Below are positions 32,853 through 41,947 of a DNA stretch of 64,000 bases, in pieces. The position numbers and the translations under genes are program-made. The notes beneath the pieces were generated by a model. It was not told the DNA's origin, ran no database searches, and saw only the letters and a program-made list of their open reading frames with translations. The stretch covers positions 868,001 to 932,000 of the forward strand of contig JAJXRY010000001.1 in assembly GCA_021628825.1 (NCBI GenBank), read 5' to 3'. Position 1 is the first letter of the stretch, and each line of letters begins with the position of its first letter. Origin of the DNA: Lachnospiraceae bacterium. GTDB taxonomy: Bacteria > Bacillota > Clostridia > Lachnospirales > Lachnospiraceae.

Positions 32853-33382
32853 TTACTCCTCTTCGGTAATTTCAAATTCTGCTTCCAGATCGTCCTTCAC
32901 CAGTTTGTATTTTCCGGGTGAAAGTGTTCCAAAGGGAGTAAGGTCATAGGTTTCCATATTTACTGTAAGATCCGGAATGATATGCGCGATGTCCGTCCAT
33001 CCATATTCCTGCTTCGGTTTCACCTCTACCCATTCCTCTCCTTCAAGCTTCTGTAAGGAATATTCATTGCCGTATTCCATCTCATAGCCGCTGTGATTGT
33101 CGATTTCTACGGTCAGAATCCCATCTTTATAATCGACAACACGCATGGTAATATCCAGCGGCAGCGTGGAAATGTTCTGATCCTGTGATCCGTGACCGGG
33201 TAATTTACCTGCAAGAAAAAAATAGAGGTCGGTCCATCCGCTCCTCCAATGATGGATACGGAAGCAGATCCATCCTGATACAGCTTCACATGAGTTGCCA
33301 CAAATCCACCAATTCCTGCAAGAACTACAATACCTCCGGCTAAAATCCATACCTTTTTTTATTCTGATACCATTTTTTTCAT
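32853..33382 (-). CDS. Anchored protein with GGADGPTSIF motif and Ig-like domain
   Basis: The start at 33382 (after AAGGAG) gives MKK then, across a slip in an A7 run, an N-terminal helix VWILAGGIVVLAGIGGFVA. Next comes SIIGGADGPTSIFLAGKL, similar to a membrane motif of sodium-pumping decarboxylase beta subunits, read across a slip near 33222. The C-terminal 110 residues (ITMRVVDYKDGILTVEIDN, GYEMEYGNEYSLQKLEG, TPFGTLSPGKYKLVKDDLEA) resemble a Big_14-type Ig-like domain. About 175 residues, probably surface exposed. Function unknown. Confidence 0.62.
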
Positions 33383-33401
33383 TCTCTACTCCTTCTACAG
33401 A

Positions 33402-33566
33402 TTACTTTAACTGTAATCCAGCCTTAAATGCATATCCTGCCTTGCTGCCAAGTCCGATATGCGGCATTCATTGCATCCGGTACTCCATTTTTTTATCATA
33501 GGCTGCTGTAAGCAGAAGCAGCATTGGATACATGACCGGCTTTGCTCCCAAATTTACTCTGCTCAT
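33402..33566 (-). pseudogene. Flavin reductase family remnant with internal deletion
   Basis: A good ribosome site (AAAGGAG) precedes ATG 33566 and MSRVNLGAKPVMYPMLLLLT, the typical N-terminus of flavin reductase-like FMN proteins. After a slip in the A7 run near 33500 it reads NGVPDAMNAAY, then jumps directly to LGSKAGYAFKAGLQLK, which resembles the C-terminal tail of the same family. About 55 residues in place of roughly 190, so the core is missing. Confidence 0.5.
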
Positions 33567-33678
33567 TGTATTAAACTCCTTTCCGAATGTTATTGTTTGT
33601 TTCTATTCATATAACGTAACTCAACGGATAAAATTTGTAAATACAAACGTAACAGTTTTTTCATTTTTCATTCTTGTG

Positions 33679-33718
33679 TTGACATTCTAATTTCTTAGTG
33701 ATATCATTTTTGATATCA
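33679..33718 (+). promoter_or_regulatory. Promoter with palindromic operator for SPFH gene
   Basis: TTGACA (33679-33684), 17-bp spacer, TATCAT (33702-33707). The -10 box is embedded in the perfect inverted repeat TGATATCA TTTT TGATATCA (33699-33718). A repressor bound here would block RNA polymerase; the overlapping Arc-like gene product is one candidate (inference). Confidence 0.7.
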
Positions 33719-33755
33719 GATAAATATAATTATCATGTAAAGGAGTGAATTCATT

Positions 33756-34784
33756 ATGGAAGAAAAAAAGGTTTTAAACAAAAAGAAAAAAACGGAATGG
33801 CTATGATGCTGCTTTTTTTATTGCTCTCTATATCGCTGCAGCGATTTTTAATGTGTATCGGTGTTGACCATTCAAAGCCTCTGTGAGTTGTTGCTGTGAT
33901 CTATCTCGGAATCGGCTGGATTCCTTTCCTTGGCCTTAAGGTTTTAAAACCGCAGGAGGCTTTAGTACTTACTCTCTTTGGTAACTATGTCGGTACCTTA
34001 AAGGAAGCCGGTTTTTATTTTGTAAATCCCTTCTGTACCGCTGTCAACCCGGCTGCCGCTACCAAACTGAACCAAAGTGGTATTGATGCCCCCGACAGGC
34101 GGTGCCCTCTCTTCTCTCAAGATTTCTACCGGTACAACGGGTGAAATAAATGCTGCCCAGGCTGCCAGCAAGAAGGTCTCTTTAAAAAAATTATGACACT
34201 CAATAATAACCGTCAGAAAATCAATGACTGTCTCGGTAACCCGATCGAAATCGGTATTGCAGTAATGTGGCGTGTCGTTGATACTGCCAAAAGCTGTATT
34301 TAATGTCGATAACTATAAGGAATACCTGTCCCTGCAATGTGACAGTGCCCTGCGTAACATCGTACGTATTTATCCTTATGATGTATCTGCAGGTGTCGAT
34401 ACGACAGGGGACGGTCAGGCCGATGAGGGCAGTCTTCGCGGTTCCAGTGAAGTCGTTGCCGAGCGGATCCGTCAGGAAATTCAGGAAAAGGTTGGAGAAG
34501 CCGGTCTTGAAATTATCGAAGCCCGGATTACCTATCTTGCCTATGCTCCGGAAATTGCTGCTGTAATGTTACAGCGTCAGCAGGCATCGGCTATTATCGA
34601 TGCCCGTAAAATGATTGTAGACGGTGCAGTCGGTATGGTTGAAATGGCTTTAGAACGTCTTAACGAAACCCAGGTAGTAAACTTAGACGAAGAGCGGAAG
34701 GCTGCCATGGTTTCCAACCTGCTCGTGGTACTTTGCGGCAACCATGATGCGCAACCCGTTGTCAACTCCGGAAGCCTGTATTAA
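33756..34784 (+). CDS. SPFH/Band 7 membrane protein
   Basis: Membrane-anchored scaffold of the SPFH superfamily. AAAGGAG precedes ATG 33756. N-terminal hydrophobic segments (AMMLLFLLLSISL; VIYLGIGWIPFLGL) are followed by KVLKPQEALVLTLFGNYVG and FYFVNPFC, the SPFH strand region (IEIGIAVMWRVVDTAKAVFNV) and the long coiled-coil C-terminus with EVVAERIRQEIQEK and LQRQQASAIIDARKMIVDGA. Several slips before 34300 break it. About 330 residues. Its stop shares a base with the next start (TAATG). Confidence 0.82.
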
Positions 34785-34982
34785 TGGCAGAAAAGAAACA
34801 GGTTCCCTTACGTTTATCTGCTGCCCTTTACGATGCCATAGCCGCTTGGGCCGAGGACGATTTTTCGTTCCGTAAACGGGCAGATTGAATATCTGTTAAC
34901 CGAATGTGTGAAACAGCGAAAGAAGAACGGGAAATATGTCTCCGACGACATTGACGCTCCCACTGAGCTGGATATTAAATAA
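34784..34982 (+). CDS. Small Arc-like protein coupled to the SPFH gene
   Basis: ATG 34784 overlaps the SPFH stop by one base. About 65 residues after one slip in a T5 run near 34863: PLRLSAALYDAIAAWAEDDF, then RSVNGQIEYLLTECVKQRKK. This is the ribbon-helix-helix pattern of Arc/MetJ repressors (short strand, two helices). A lysine-rich stretch and an acidic tail follow. It may bind the palindrome in the operon promoter (inference). Confidence 0.65.
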
Positions 34983-35008
34983 AAGGAATTTCAAAATATA
35001 AGCATCAA

Positions 35009-35058
35009 AGAAGGCGATACCTCCCTCTACCAAAGGAAAATATCGCCTTCTAATTATT
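35009..35058. terminator. Terminator after SPFH-Arc operon
   Basis: AGAAGGCGATA ... TATCGCCTTCT: 11-bp perfect stem with a 21-nt loop, followed by AATTATTTTTC. It overlaps the end of the convergent ORF6N gene. Confidence 0.7.
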
Positions 35059-35851
35059 TTTCTTTAATATTAGTATCAATGATTCGTCAGGATTTTTCTG
35101 ATTCTTGTTGTTATCTTTAGGGCATGAAAAAAGCAGACACCTTTTTCCATTTTCTGTGAACAAAACAACCTCCACACCATCAGCCTTCTGAGAAAGATGT
35201 TGTAATGACTTTGCATTCATATAATCATCTATAACATAGATTGATTTCTTTGCTTGCTGATAGATTTCTATGTAAGCAATGTCAGCCTCTAACTTCTGTC
35301 CTTTATAAATCACAAAAATTCTTCTTGTCTTTATCGGTAATAAAATTATCTGCTAAGATATTCACATCTTTTTGAATTGAATCTACCTTATTCTCCATTC
35401 GGTTCTGCCTCTCCGTTATCGTTCCAACCTTTGCTGTTAAAAAGATCCATTTCATTTCTGGTAACAAACTGCTGATTCTGCCTAATATAGTGACGCATCT
35501 CCCTAAAAGTACGCATAATAAATATACTCTGTTGTTCCGCTAATTTTCCACGAAGAACTGTTGCAAGCATATAAATTCCTTGCTCTGTAAATGCGTATGG
35601 TAAATATCTACGTCCGCCTTCCTGTCCAGCAAAAAATCCTTTTTTTCCGTGAGGTCACAATTTGTGACCTCACGGAATCAATTTCACCATTAGATAGTCG
35701 AAACATAAAAATCTTCCGGAAATCTTTCTATATTTCTTTTTTTACTTGTTGATTTAACTTTTTTTACTTCATAGCCATAAATTTCTGCCAAATCTTTATC
35801 CAGCATTACCTGCTGTCCACGAATTATATACACCATTCTGCAAAAAAACAT
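35050..35851 (-). CDS. ORF6N-domain protein, probably 3'-shortened
   Basis: Phage/mobile-element DNA-binding type protein. The N-terminal ORF6N domain reads IRGQQVMLDKDLAEIYGYEV, NIERFPEDFMFRLSN, YLPYAFTEQGIYMLATVLRG and IFIMRTFREMRHYI; the C-terminal part reads YKGQKLEADIAYIEIYQQAK and IYVIDDYMNAKSLQHLSQKA, as in relatives of about 300 residues. The expected C-terminal phospholipase-D-like tail (HDRF..) is absent, so it may be truncated at the terminator. Several slips. The start (35851 or 35836) is uncertain. Confidence 0.65.
35647..35675. repeat. 29-bp near-perfect palindrome inside the ORF6N coding region
   Basis: Arms CCGTGAGGTCACAA and TTGTGACCTCACGG are exact reverse complements around a single T. 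The sequence encodes SVRSQIVTSR of the ORF6N protein, a position where relatives also have RSQ.TSR-like residues, so the palindrome may be partly a by-product of the protein sequence. Confidence 0.85.
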
Positions 35852-36463
35852 TACTTACAATATCTTGGCATTTTTCATAAATCTCAGCCCTATATCGAAA
35901 TGTTGACATAGGCATATCACACATTCTGGCAGCCTCTAGTCCGGTAATTTTTTTCCAGATTTCCACAGCTGATAAACCTGATGAAAATTCTCTGGCAAAG
36001 TAGCCGGCGGTCTGCCAAAACGGACTCCCCTTGCTTTAGCTGCTGCGATACCCTCTGCCTGCCGCTGCCTGATATTACTTCGCTCATTTTCTGCCACAAA
36101 AGAAAGCACCTGCAACACTATGTCAGACAGAAATGTTCCCACCAGGTCTTTCCCTCGCCTTGTGTCCAACAATGGCATATCAAGGACAACGATATCCACC
36201 TTTTTGTCCTTGGTAATAATCCGCCACTGATTCTGTATTTCCTCGTAATTTCGTCCCAGACGGTCGATACTTTTGATATAAAGCAAATCATCTGTCTTTA
36301 ACCGCTTTAAAAGACGCTTATACTTCGGACGGTTGAAATCCTTCCCTGACTGCTTATCTACAAATATATTTTTCTCAGACACTCCAACTTCACGCAGGGC
36401 AATCATCTGCCTGTCTTCATTCTGATCTTTACTACTGACCCTGACATATCCATATACTGTCAT
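35796..36463 (-). CDS. Serine recombinase (resolvase/invertase type)
   Basis: DNA strand-exchange enzyme. The start is set at 36463 (MTVYGYVRVSSKDQNEDRQ), preceded by AGGAGG; the active Ser is in VRVSSKDQ. Further: FVDKQSGKDFNRPKYKRLL, LLYIKSIDRLGRNYEEI, GTFLSDIVLQVLSFVAENER and the C-terminal HTH region GVRFGRPPATLPENF and ITGLEAARMCDMPMSTFRYR, read across a slip near 35950 (T7). About 220 residues. Its 3' end overlaps the proposed ORF6N start. Likely part of a degraded mobile element. Confidence 0.87.
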
Positions 36464-36486
36464 GTGTTCCCTCCTTGTTTTCCCAT

Positions 36487-36546
36487 ATAAAACAAAAAGC
36501 GTAAAAGGATATCTATATGGCATCCTCTTTACGCTTCTTTTTTTAT
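36487..36546. terminator. Hairpin upstream of the recombinase
   Basis: AAAAAGCGTAAAAGGAT pairs with ATCCTCTTTACGCTT, with T8 on the plus strand and T5/T4 on the minus strand. It lies directly 5' of the recombinase start, so it may insulate it from upstream transcription. Confidence 0.55.
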
Positions 36547-36662
36547 ATGTATTATAAAATTTCAAATAGTTCATGCTGCATCCAAAGAATCTGTCATATA
36601 CGGAATAGCAATCTATAAGCCTTTATGTGTATCAAACCTTTTTTTCACCCCTTTCATGGCAT

Positions 36663-36703
36663 AAAAAAAGCAACCGGAGCATCTCTGCTTCGATTGCCAT
36701 AAT
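36663..36703 (-). terminator. Minus-strand terminator
   Basis: On the minus strand GGCAATCGAAGC ... GCTCCGGTTGC is followed by T7. It would end transcription coming from the 36980 rlmD remnant. Confidence 0.6.
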
Positions 36704-36796
36704 AATATTATTACATATACAATAAAAAAATAAAAGTGGCTAAATATTAGTATTTTATTAGTTTTTATACGTAATTTTATTAGTTGGTTGAGTGAC

Positions 36797-36943
36797 CATG
36801 ATAATGTATCATGCCTTTTTCTTGATAATCATTGCCACATCAAATCCATGATAATAATATCATACCTGCTTTTTACATAACAATTATATCGTTGTTAGTC
36901 CGTCGTTAGTTTCTTGTTAGTCTACTGTTAGTCTGTCGTTAAT
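36797..36943. repeat. Non-coding block with two palindromes and five 11-bp spaced GTTAGT repeats
   Basis: The 36464-36979 interval has no gene. It holds CATGAT AATGT ATCATG (36797-36813), ATGATA ATAA TATCAT (36848-36863), and GTTAGT/GTTAAT at 36894, 36905, 36916, 36927 and 36938, exactly 11 bp apart. One-turn spacing suggests iteron-like or cooperative binding sites. Confidence 0.7.
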
Positions 36944-36979
36944 CTTTCTGACGTAAACGATTAATGACCCATTATATAT

Positions 36980-37298
36980 TTAGATCATCTGAAAATACCT
37001 TAATGCATCCGCAATAGCCTCTTCCTTCTCCTTCGGACACTTAGGCTGTCTGGTATCATCAGATTTAGGTTTATTGTAATTTTCACGCTCTATAATTCCA
37101 TACTTAGCCTTAACCTGCGCAATATAAAGGATAGATACTTTCATCCCCTCATTATGCTCTGCCACATATGACTTGATTTCCTCATAGGTTGCTTTACTCT
37201 CAGCAGAGGTAATATCTAACTCATCCATATCCAGTCTCACATTCACATGATGCTTCGCTTCATGAAGTTTGGACAATAAACATACAGTCTCCACATGG
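36980..37298 (-). pseudogene. Detached 3' end of an rlmD-type 23S rRNA methyltransferase gene
   Basis: The reading frame HVETVCLLSKLHEAKHHVNV through SAESKATYEEIKSYVAEHN and AQVKAKYGIIERENYNKPKS to the stop at 36980 matches the C-terminal ~105 residues of the 46691-48593 gene but is clearly diverged in nucleotide sequence. The catalytic domain is absent. Upstream (37299-37547) are scraps including KKAVDMFPRT and HIDLFPRT, motifs that normally sit just before HVETV, displaced by about 60 bp of foreign sequence. Confidence 0.8.
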
Positions 37299-37547
37299 CA
37301 CGATTGCTCCAGATGAATGTCAAATAATCGGCCAATCCACGGAAAATCAGCCCGTTCGTTCTCGGAAACATATCCACAGCCTTTTTGACCTCAAAATCGC
37401 CATTTTCTCGACTGCGCTCGTTCTCGGAAACAGGTCGATGTGCTTGTTCCTACTATATAATGCAGGTGCACAGATTTTCCAATCGCCTCAAGACTTCGCT
37501 CTGAGGGAATAAGTCAAAAATACCCGCGATTCCCCATCCACTCAACT
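37299..37547. other. Degenerate spacer with rlmD scraps
   Basis: No intact gene. CGTTCTCGGAAACA occurs twice (near 37355 and 37409); on the minus strand these encode two FPRT-type motifs of methyltransferase C-termini. Reads as recombination debris. Confidence 0.5.
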
Positions 37548-37945
37548 TTATTGCTGCCGGAAGCGATACTTGCCTTTTCCGTGTCCGGTCACAGGCTCAA
37601 TGATCCCGTGCTCTGCCATTTCACGCAGCAAGGCAGTGCATCTTGTCGGCTTCAGATCGAGCACTCTCTGCACATCCGATCTGCCGAATACGATCTCTTT
37701 TCCTAAAGCCTCTTGTAATTTGCAAACATGCGAAGCGGTCTTTGCTGTAAAATCCTCTTCAATGTTCACTTTTTTATTTTCAATGTTCGCTTTTTCGGAG
37801 TCAATGTTCACTTTTTCCGGTTCTTTAAAAGTGCCGCTGATGTGCAATATCCGGTTATGAAGAGGATGATTCTCGTTCAACAGGAGATTGCGAAGGAATA
37901 CCTCAAGGAAGCCGTCCAGCGATACCCCTCATTTCAACGGGCAGT
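37548..37945 (-). pseudogene. C-terminal fragment of a Fic-family protein
   Basis: The minus-strand frame FLEVFLRNLLLNENHPLHNR then EKANIENKKVNIEEDFTAK, FGRSDVQRVLDLKPTRCTAL and GIIEPVTGHGKGKYRF is the linker and winged-helix tail found at the C-terminus of Fic/ATP-binding regulators. The Fic domain itself is missing: upstream of about 37945 the sequence changes abruptly to an MFS transporter. Confidence 0.65.
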
Positions 37946-38395
37946 TCTCAGAGCCGCTGCCATAATATTAGGGCTTATGACCGCACCGACTCCGTAAAAG
38001 CAGTGCAGAAAATTCATGACCGAACCGGAATAATTGTTGGCAACATAGTGATTGACAGCCGAATCAATCGCTCCGGCTCCAAGCCCGTATGGTACGGCAA
38101 AAATAAAGAGCATCCAGTATTTCGAAGAAACCGAAAATCCACACAATCCGAATATCGTCAGAAGAATTGAGCAGATTACAATCCACTTGGTATGTATCCT
38201 GCTTATGAGCTTCGGGCTCATGAGTGCCGATATGATTGTCATAAACGATATCGTCATTGAAACATAACCTGCATACGAGGACGGTACATCAAAATACATC
38301 TGCATCGTCGGCCATCCTGAGCCTAAAAGTGAATCCGGAAGTCCGAGGCTTATAAAGATAAGATATATAACTGCAATCAATAATGAAGCTGTCAT
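37934..38395 (-). pseudogene. N-terminal fragment of an MFS transporter
   Basis: About 150 residues: MTASLLIAVIYLIFISLGLP, DSLLGSGWPTMQMYFDV, ISRIHTKWIVICSILLTIFG and FAVPYGLGAGAIDSAVNHYV are the first five or six helices of a 12-TM carrier. It stops at LRTAR where the Fic fragment begins, so more than half the protein is deleted. The frame is otherwise intact. Confidence 0.75.
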
Positions 38396-38478
38396 CTGAA
38401 CATTAACACTCCTGTCACTTTTTTTATTATAAAAAAATAGTTCTTATAATATCACACTGTTTTTCAATCTGAAATTTA

Positions 38479-39364
38479 TTATTTTTTCTCTCTAAGCTTC
38501 CTGTACGCATTCGGCGTAATCCCCATTATGCGCTTAAATACCCTGTTAAAATAACTGATATTGTCAAAGCCGCATTCCGATGCTATATCCGTAATCAGCT
38601 TTTTTTGTGGACTTAAGAAGCTTAGAAGCATGAATAATCCTTATATAATTAAGATATTCAAACGGTGATTTGCCCGTTAAAGCCTTAAAAACTATGTTCG
38701 TAGTGGCTTACACTGTAGCCTGCTAAAGCTGACAACTCCACAATACTTATATCCTCTGCAAAATGTTCATTCAGAAAGCTGATACTCTGCTGTATTGCTA
38801 TTTTTAGGAGCACCTTTCACATCTGAAGTCCTAAGCTTGGCAAAAGTACTGCGAATATAGTCTCTGAAAAACAGATTAGCAGAATGCCCTTTAAGGAAAG
38901 CTCATATTCCTCAAGCCCCATCTGCATAAAAGCAGAAATTTTTTTCAACAGTAATAATGTATCCATGTCAGCCTGATTATTCCTCCCAAGCATACATACA
39001 CATTCATATCTGTACGGATAAATTATTTCATTATAAATATTTCTCTCAAATGTATTCTCCATAAACAGCCATTCCTCGGAAAAAACAACCGCATAGTGCC
39101 TGCACGGCACACCTGTATTTTTTACCGCATTATGAACCAGTGCCGGAGGTATAAAAAGTGCATCTCCCTCCTTCATATTGTACTGTTTTCCCTCAACATA
39201 AAATGTCATGCTTCCCTCATCCAGATAAATAAACTCCATCTCCGGATGATAATGTACATAAAGAGCATTCGTACTGTCTGCACCTATTTCAGTCTTATGG
39301 ATTGAAAAAGGTCTGGCTTTTGTAAAATGCTTCACATTTTCCAACAATTCTTTATTTTTTTCAT
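38479..39364 (-). CDS. AraC-family regulator with cupin domain
   Basis: The N-terminal sensing cupin shows YVHYHPEMEFIYLDEGSMTF, GDALFIPPALVHNAV and CRHYAVVF; the C-terminal HTH pair reads EDISIVELSALAGYSVSHYE and FDNISYFNRVFKRIMGITPN (pieced across slips near 38815, 38700 and 38605). About 290 residues. The probable start is 39364, after GAGGAC, with a slip in an A7 run. It is divergent from the GH31 gene and is its likely regulator. Confidence 0.82.
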
Positions 39365-39579
39365 ATCTGTCCTCATTTCACTTCATCCCGAAAGCAGCAT
39401 TACAATTCTGCATTTATAACAATATAATACAACTTTATAGCTATTTTGAGCAAGTATATTTTTATTTTTTTGCAATATAATACATACAACATCGTTTTTT
39501 TGGCTGAAATACATTTTTTTAATTAGTTGCAACAATTTCACAATTGCACAAAATAATAGATATGGAAGGAGCCTGCACA
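39365..39579. promoter_or_regulatory. Divergent AraC/GH31 intergenic region
   Basis: AT-rich 215-bp gap with the near-palindrome GTTGCAACAATTTCACAATTGC around 39526-39548, a plausible regulator site; GGAAGGAG is the GH31 ribosome site. No ORF is credible. Confidence 0.4.
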
Positions 39580-41565
39580 ATGGGAAACATTCGCGTTGAA
39601 GGAAAAAATTATTTACCAGAGAAAAAGATGAACTGACAATAATCGAGCCCTATGGCATGAACTGTCTTCGTTGCAGAAGCACCAAAAAAACAGTAAAAAT
39701 TCTTGATGAAAAACTGGACTGTACTGCCTCCTGCTACTGCCGATGACTGCCACATTGAATGTGACGGCAGATTCGCAACCATCACAAATGGAGCTATGAA
39801 AGCAACCATCGATGTCGGACAGATATGGTATGGCGGAATAATAACCTACTTTTAAAAAAAGATACTCCTGTTCTTCATACAAGATTTGAAGGTGACTACA
39901 GCAACAGAAACCAGCATATTGAGGGCGACCACTACAAGATCAGCGTGATTTTCGATGCCAATGAAGGTGAGCATTTTTATGGAATAGGTCAGGAGCAGGT
40001 TGATTTATTTGACAGAAAGGGCAGCACCTCACAGATAATTCACTATAACACCAAATCCACTGTTCCTGTGCTCTACTCCTCACTTGGTTATGGTTTCTTC
40101 TGGAATAATCCATCCCCGGGAAGATGTGAGACAACAAGAAATCATACTATGTTTGTGGCTGACAGTGCTTACCAGGCAGACTACTTCGTCTATACCGGTG
40201 ACACTCCCGCTGACATTATGAAACTCTACTGTGACCTCACAGGCTATGCGCCTAAATTTCCGCGATGGGCTGCCGGCTTCTGGCAGTGCAGGTTAAGATA
40301 TGAGAGTCAGGATGACCTTTTAGCTGTAGCTCGTGAATATAAAAAGCAGGGAATCCCTATTGATGCCATTGTAATTGATTTCTTCCACTGGACTGAACAG
40401 GGTGAATGGAAATTCGACCCTAAATATTGGCCAGACCCTGCCGCGATGGTAAAAGAGCTTGAAGAGATGGATATTCATCCTGTAGTCTCCATCTGGCCTA
40501 CCATCAATCCAAAGAGCGAAAACTACCTTGAAATGAGCGAGAGAAACATGCTCGTCAGAACCGAAAACGGTCAATATGGAACCTTCGATTTCTATGGTCA
40601 GCAGACTTTCGTTGATATGATGAATCCCGAGACAAGAGAATTTGTATGGGACAAGGTAAAAAATAACTACTATAAGCATGGAATAAAAAAACCTTCTGGC
40701 TCGATGAAGCAGAGCCTGAGGTTCACCCACAGCAGCCGGGGCACTTAAAATACTATCTCGGCAATGGTGCACAGGTAGCACAGCTATACCCTTATTACTA
40801 TGCCAAGACCTTCTACGATGGTCTTAAGGCTTCCGGCGAGGACGAAATCATATCTCTCACCAGAGCAGCCTATCCGGGCAGCCAGAAGTTCGGTGCAATC
40901 GTGTGGAATGGCGATATTTCGTCCACCTTTGAAAATCTTAAAATGAGTATAACCAGCGGCCTGTCCATGAGCATGTGCGGCATTCCGTGGTGGAACTCGG
41001 ATATAGGCGGCTTCTTAAACGGAGATACAGAAAGTGATTATTTCAGGGAATTAATTGTACGCTGGTTCCAGTTCGGATTATTCTGCCCTGTGATGCGTCT
41101 TCATGGTGCAAGAAAAAAAGGCAGTCGACCTACACCGAAAGACACCCCGGCATCATTGAACCAAGCGGCGGTGACAATGAAATATGGTCCTTCGGAGAGA
41201 AGAATTATCATATAATAAAAAAAATATTAGGTTATCGTGAAAAACTAAAAGACTATACCTGCCAATATATGGACATCAATTCACAGACAGGTGCCCCTAT
41301 CATGCGTCCTATGTTTTTCGATTTTCCTGACAATGAAATATGTTACACCCTTGAAGACCAGTACATGTACGGAGCCGACCTTCTGTTTGCCCCGATATAC
41401 AGACAGGGCGAAACCGAACGTGCGGTATATCTTCCAGAGGGCGACTGGGTCAATGTGCTCACACACGAAGCTTTTTCTGGCGGTCAAAGCATTATCTGCC
41501 ATGCACAGCTTGATGAATTCATCGCTTTCGCAAGGGCGGGCAGTGACGTTATTAACTGCTTCTGA
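39580..41565 (+). CDS. Glycoside hydrolase family 31 (alpha-glucosidase/xylosidase type)
   Basis: Intracellular exo-hydrolase. No signal peptide; ATG 39580 follows AAGGAG. Catalytic region: IDAIVIDFFHWTEQGEWKFD, the nucleophile in FWLDEAEPE (read across a slip near 40690) and the acid/base region AIVWNGDISSTFENL; also CGIPWWNSDIGGF and RPMFFDFP. About 660 residues. Slips near 39610, 39735, 39830, 40690 and 41120. The subsite residues do not let me choose between glucosidase, xylosidase or other specificity. Confidence 0.87.
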
Positions 41566-41612
41566 GTAACATAATGAAATCCCTTTGGAAGTAATATTTT
41601 TTATAGCTTTGA

Positions 41613-41647
41613 AGTCCGATTACCCCCTTTGATGTGGCAATCGGACT
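41613..41647. terminator. Hairpin between convergent GH31 and 41732 genes
   Basis: AGTCCGATT ... AATCGGACT: 9-bp perfect stem with a 17-nt loop; no strong T run. Confidence 0.5.
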
Positions 41648-41731
41648 CGCTATACCCAACTGTTATCCAGACATAATCGGTACACCTTTCCTGTACTGAC
41701 TATATCGAAAGCTTAATAAAGTGTCATTTTT

Positions 41732-41947
41732 CTATTCATAATCTAATATATCCATAATAAAATTATACATATATCGCGGATATTTCTCATCCTCCGCATC
41801 CTCGCCCAAGGTGATGGAGAGCACTGTATCGCCATGCTCAATAATTATATCCGTATCATCAAAGTCAACCCTTTCAATCTCAGAATACGGAATCCTCACC
41901 ACCTCTTCACCGCTATCAAGCCAGTAGATTATATCATGCCTTTCCAC
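41732..41947 (-). CDS. Small acidic hypothetical protein
   Basis: 71 residues, uninterrupted: MERHDIIYWLDSGEEVVRIP, YSEIERVDFDDTDIII, then EKYPRYMYNFIMDILDYE. No family recognised. The start overlaps the end of the cpaF fragment by 14 bases, suggesting that it belongs to the same ICE-derived unit. Confidence 0.5.
   Translation of the reverse strand: MERHDIIYWLDSGEEVVRIPYSEIERVDFDDTDIIIEHGDTVLSITLGEDAEDEKYPRYMYNFIMDILDYE

Noticed and set aside
35796..35851. Recombinase and ORF6N overlap treated as one fusion protein
   Set aside because: The two frames differ, each has its own start region and the families normally occur as separate proteins.
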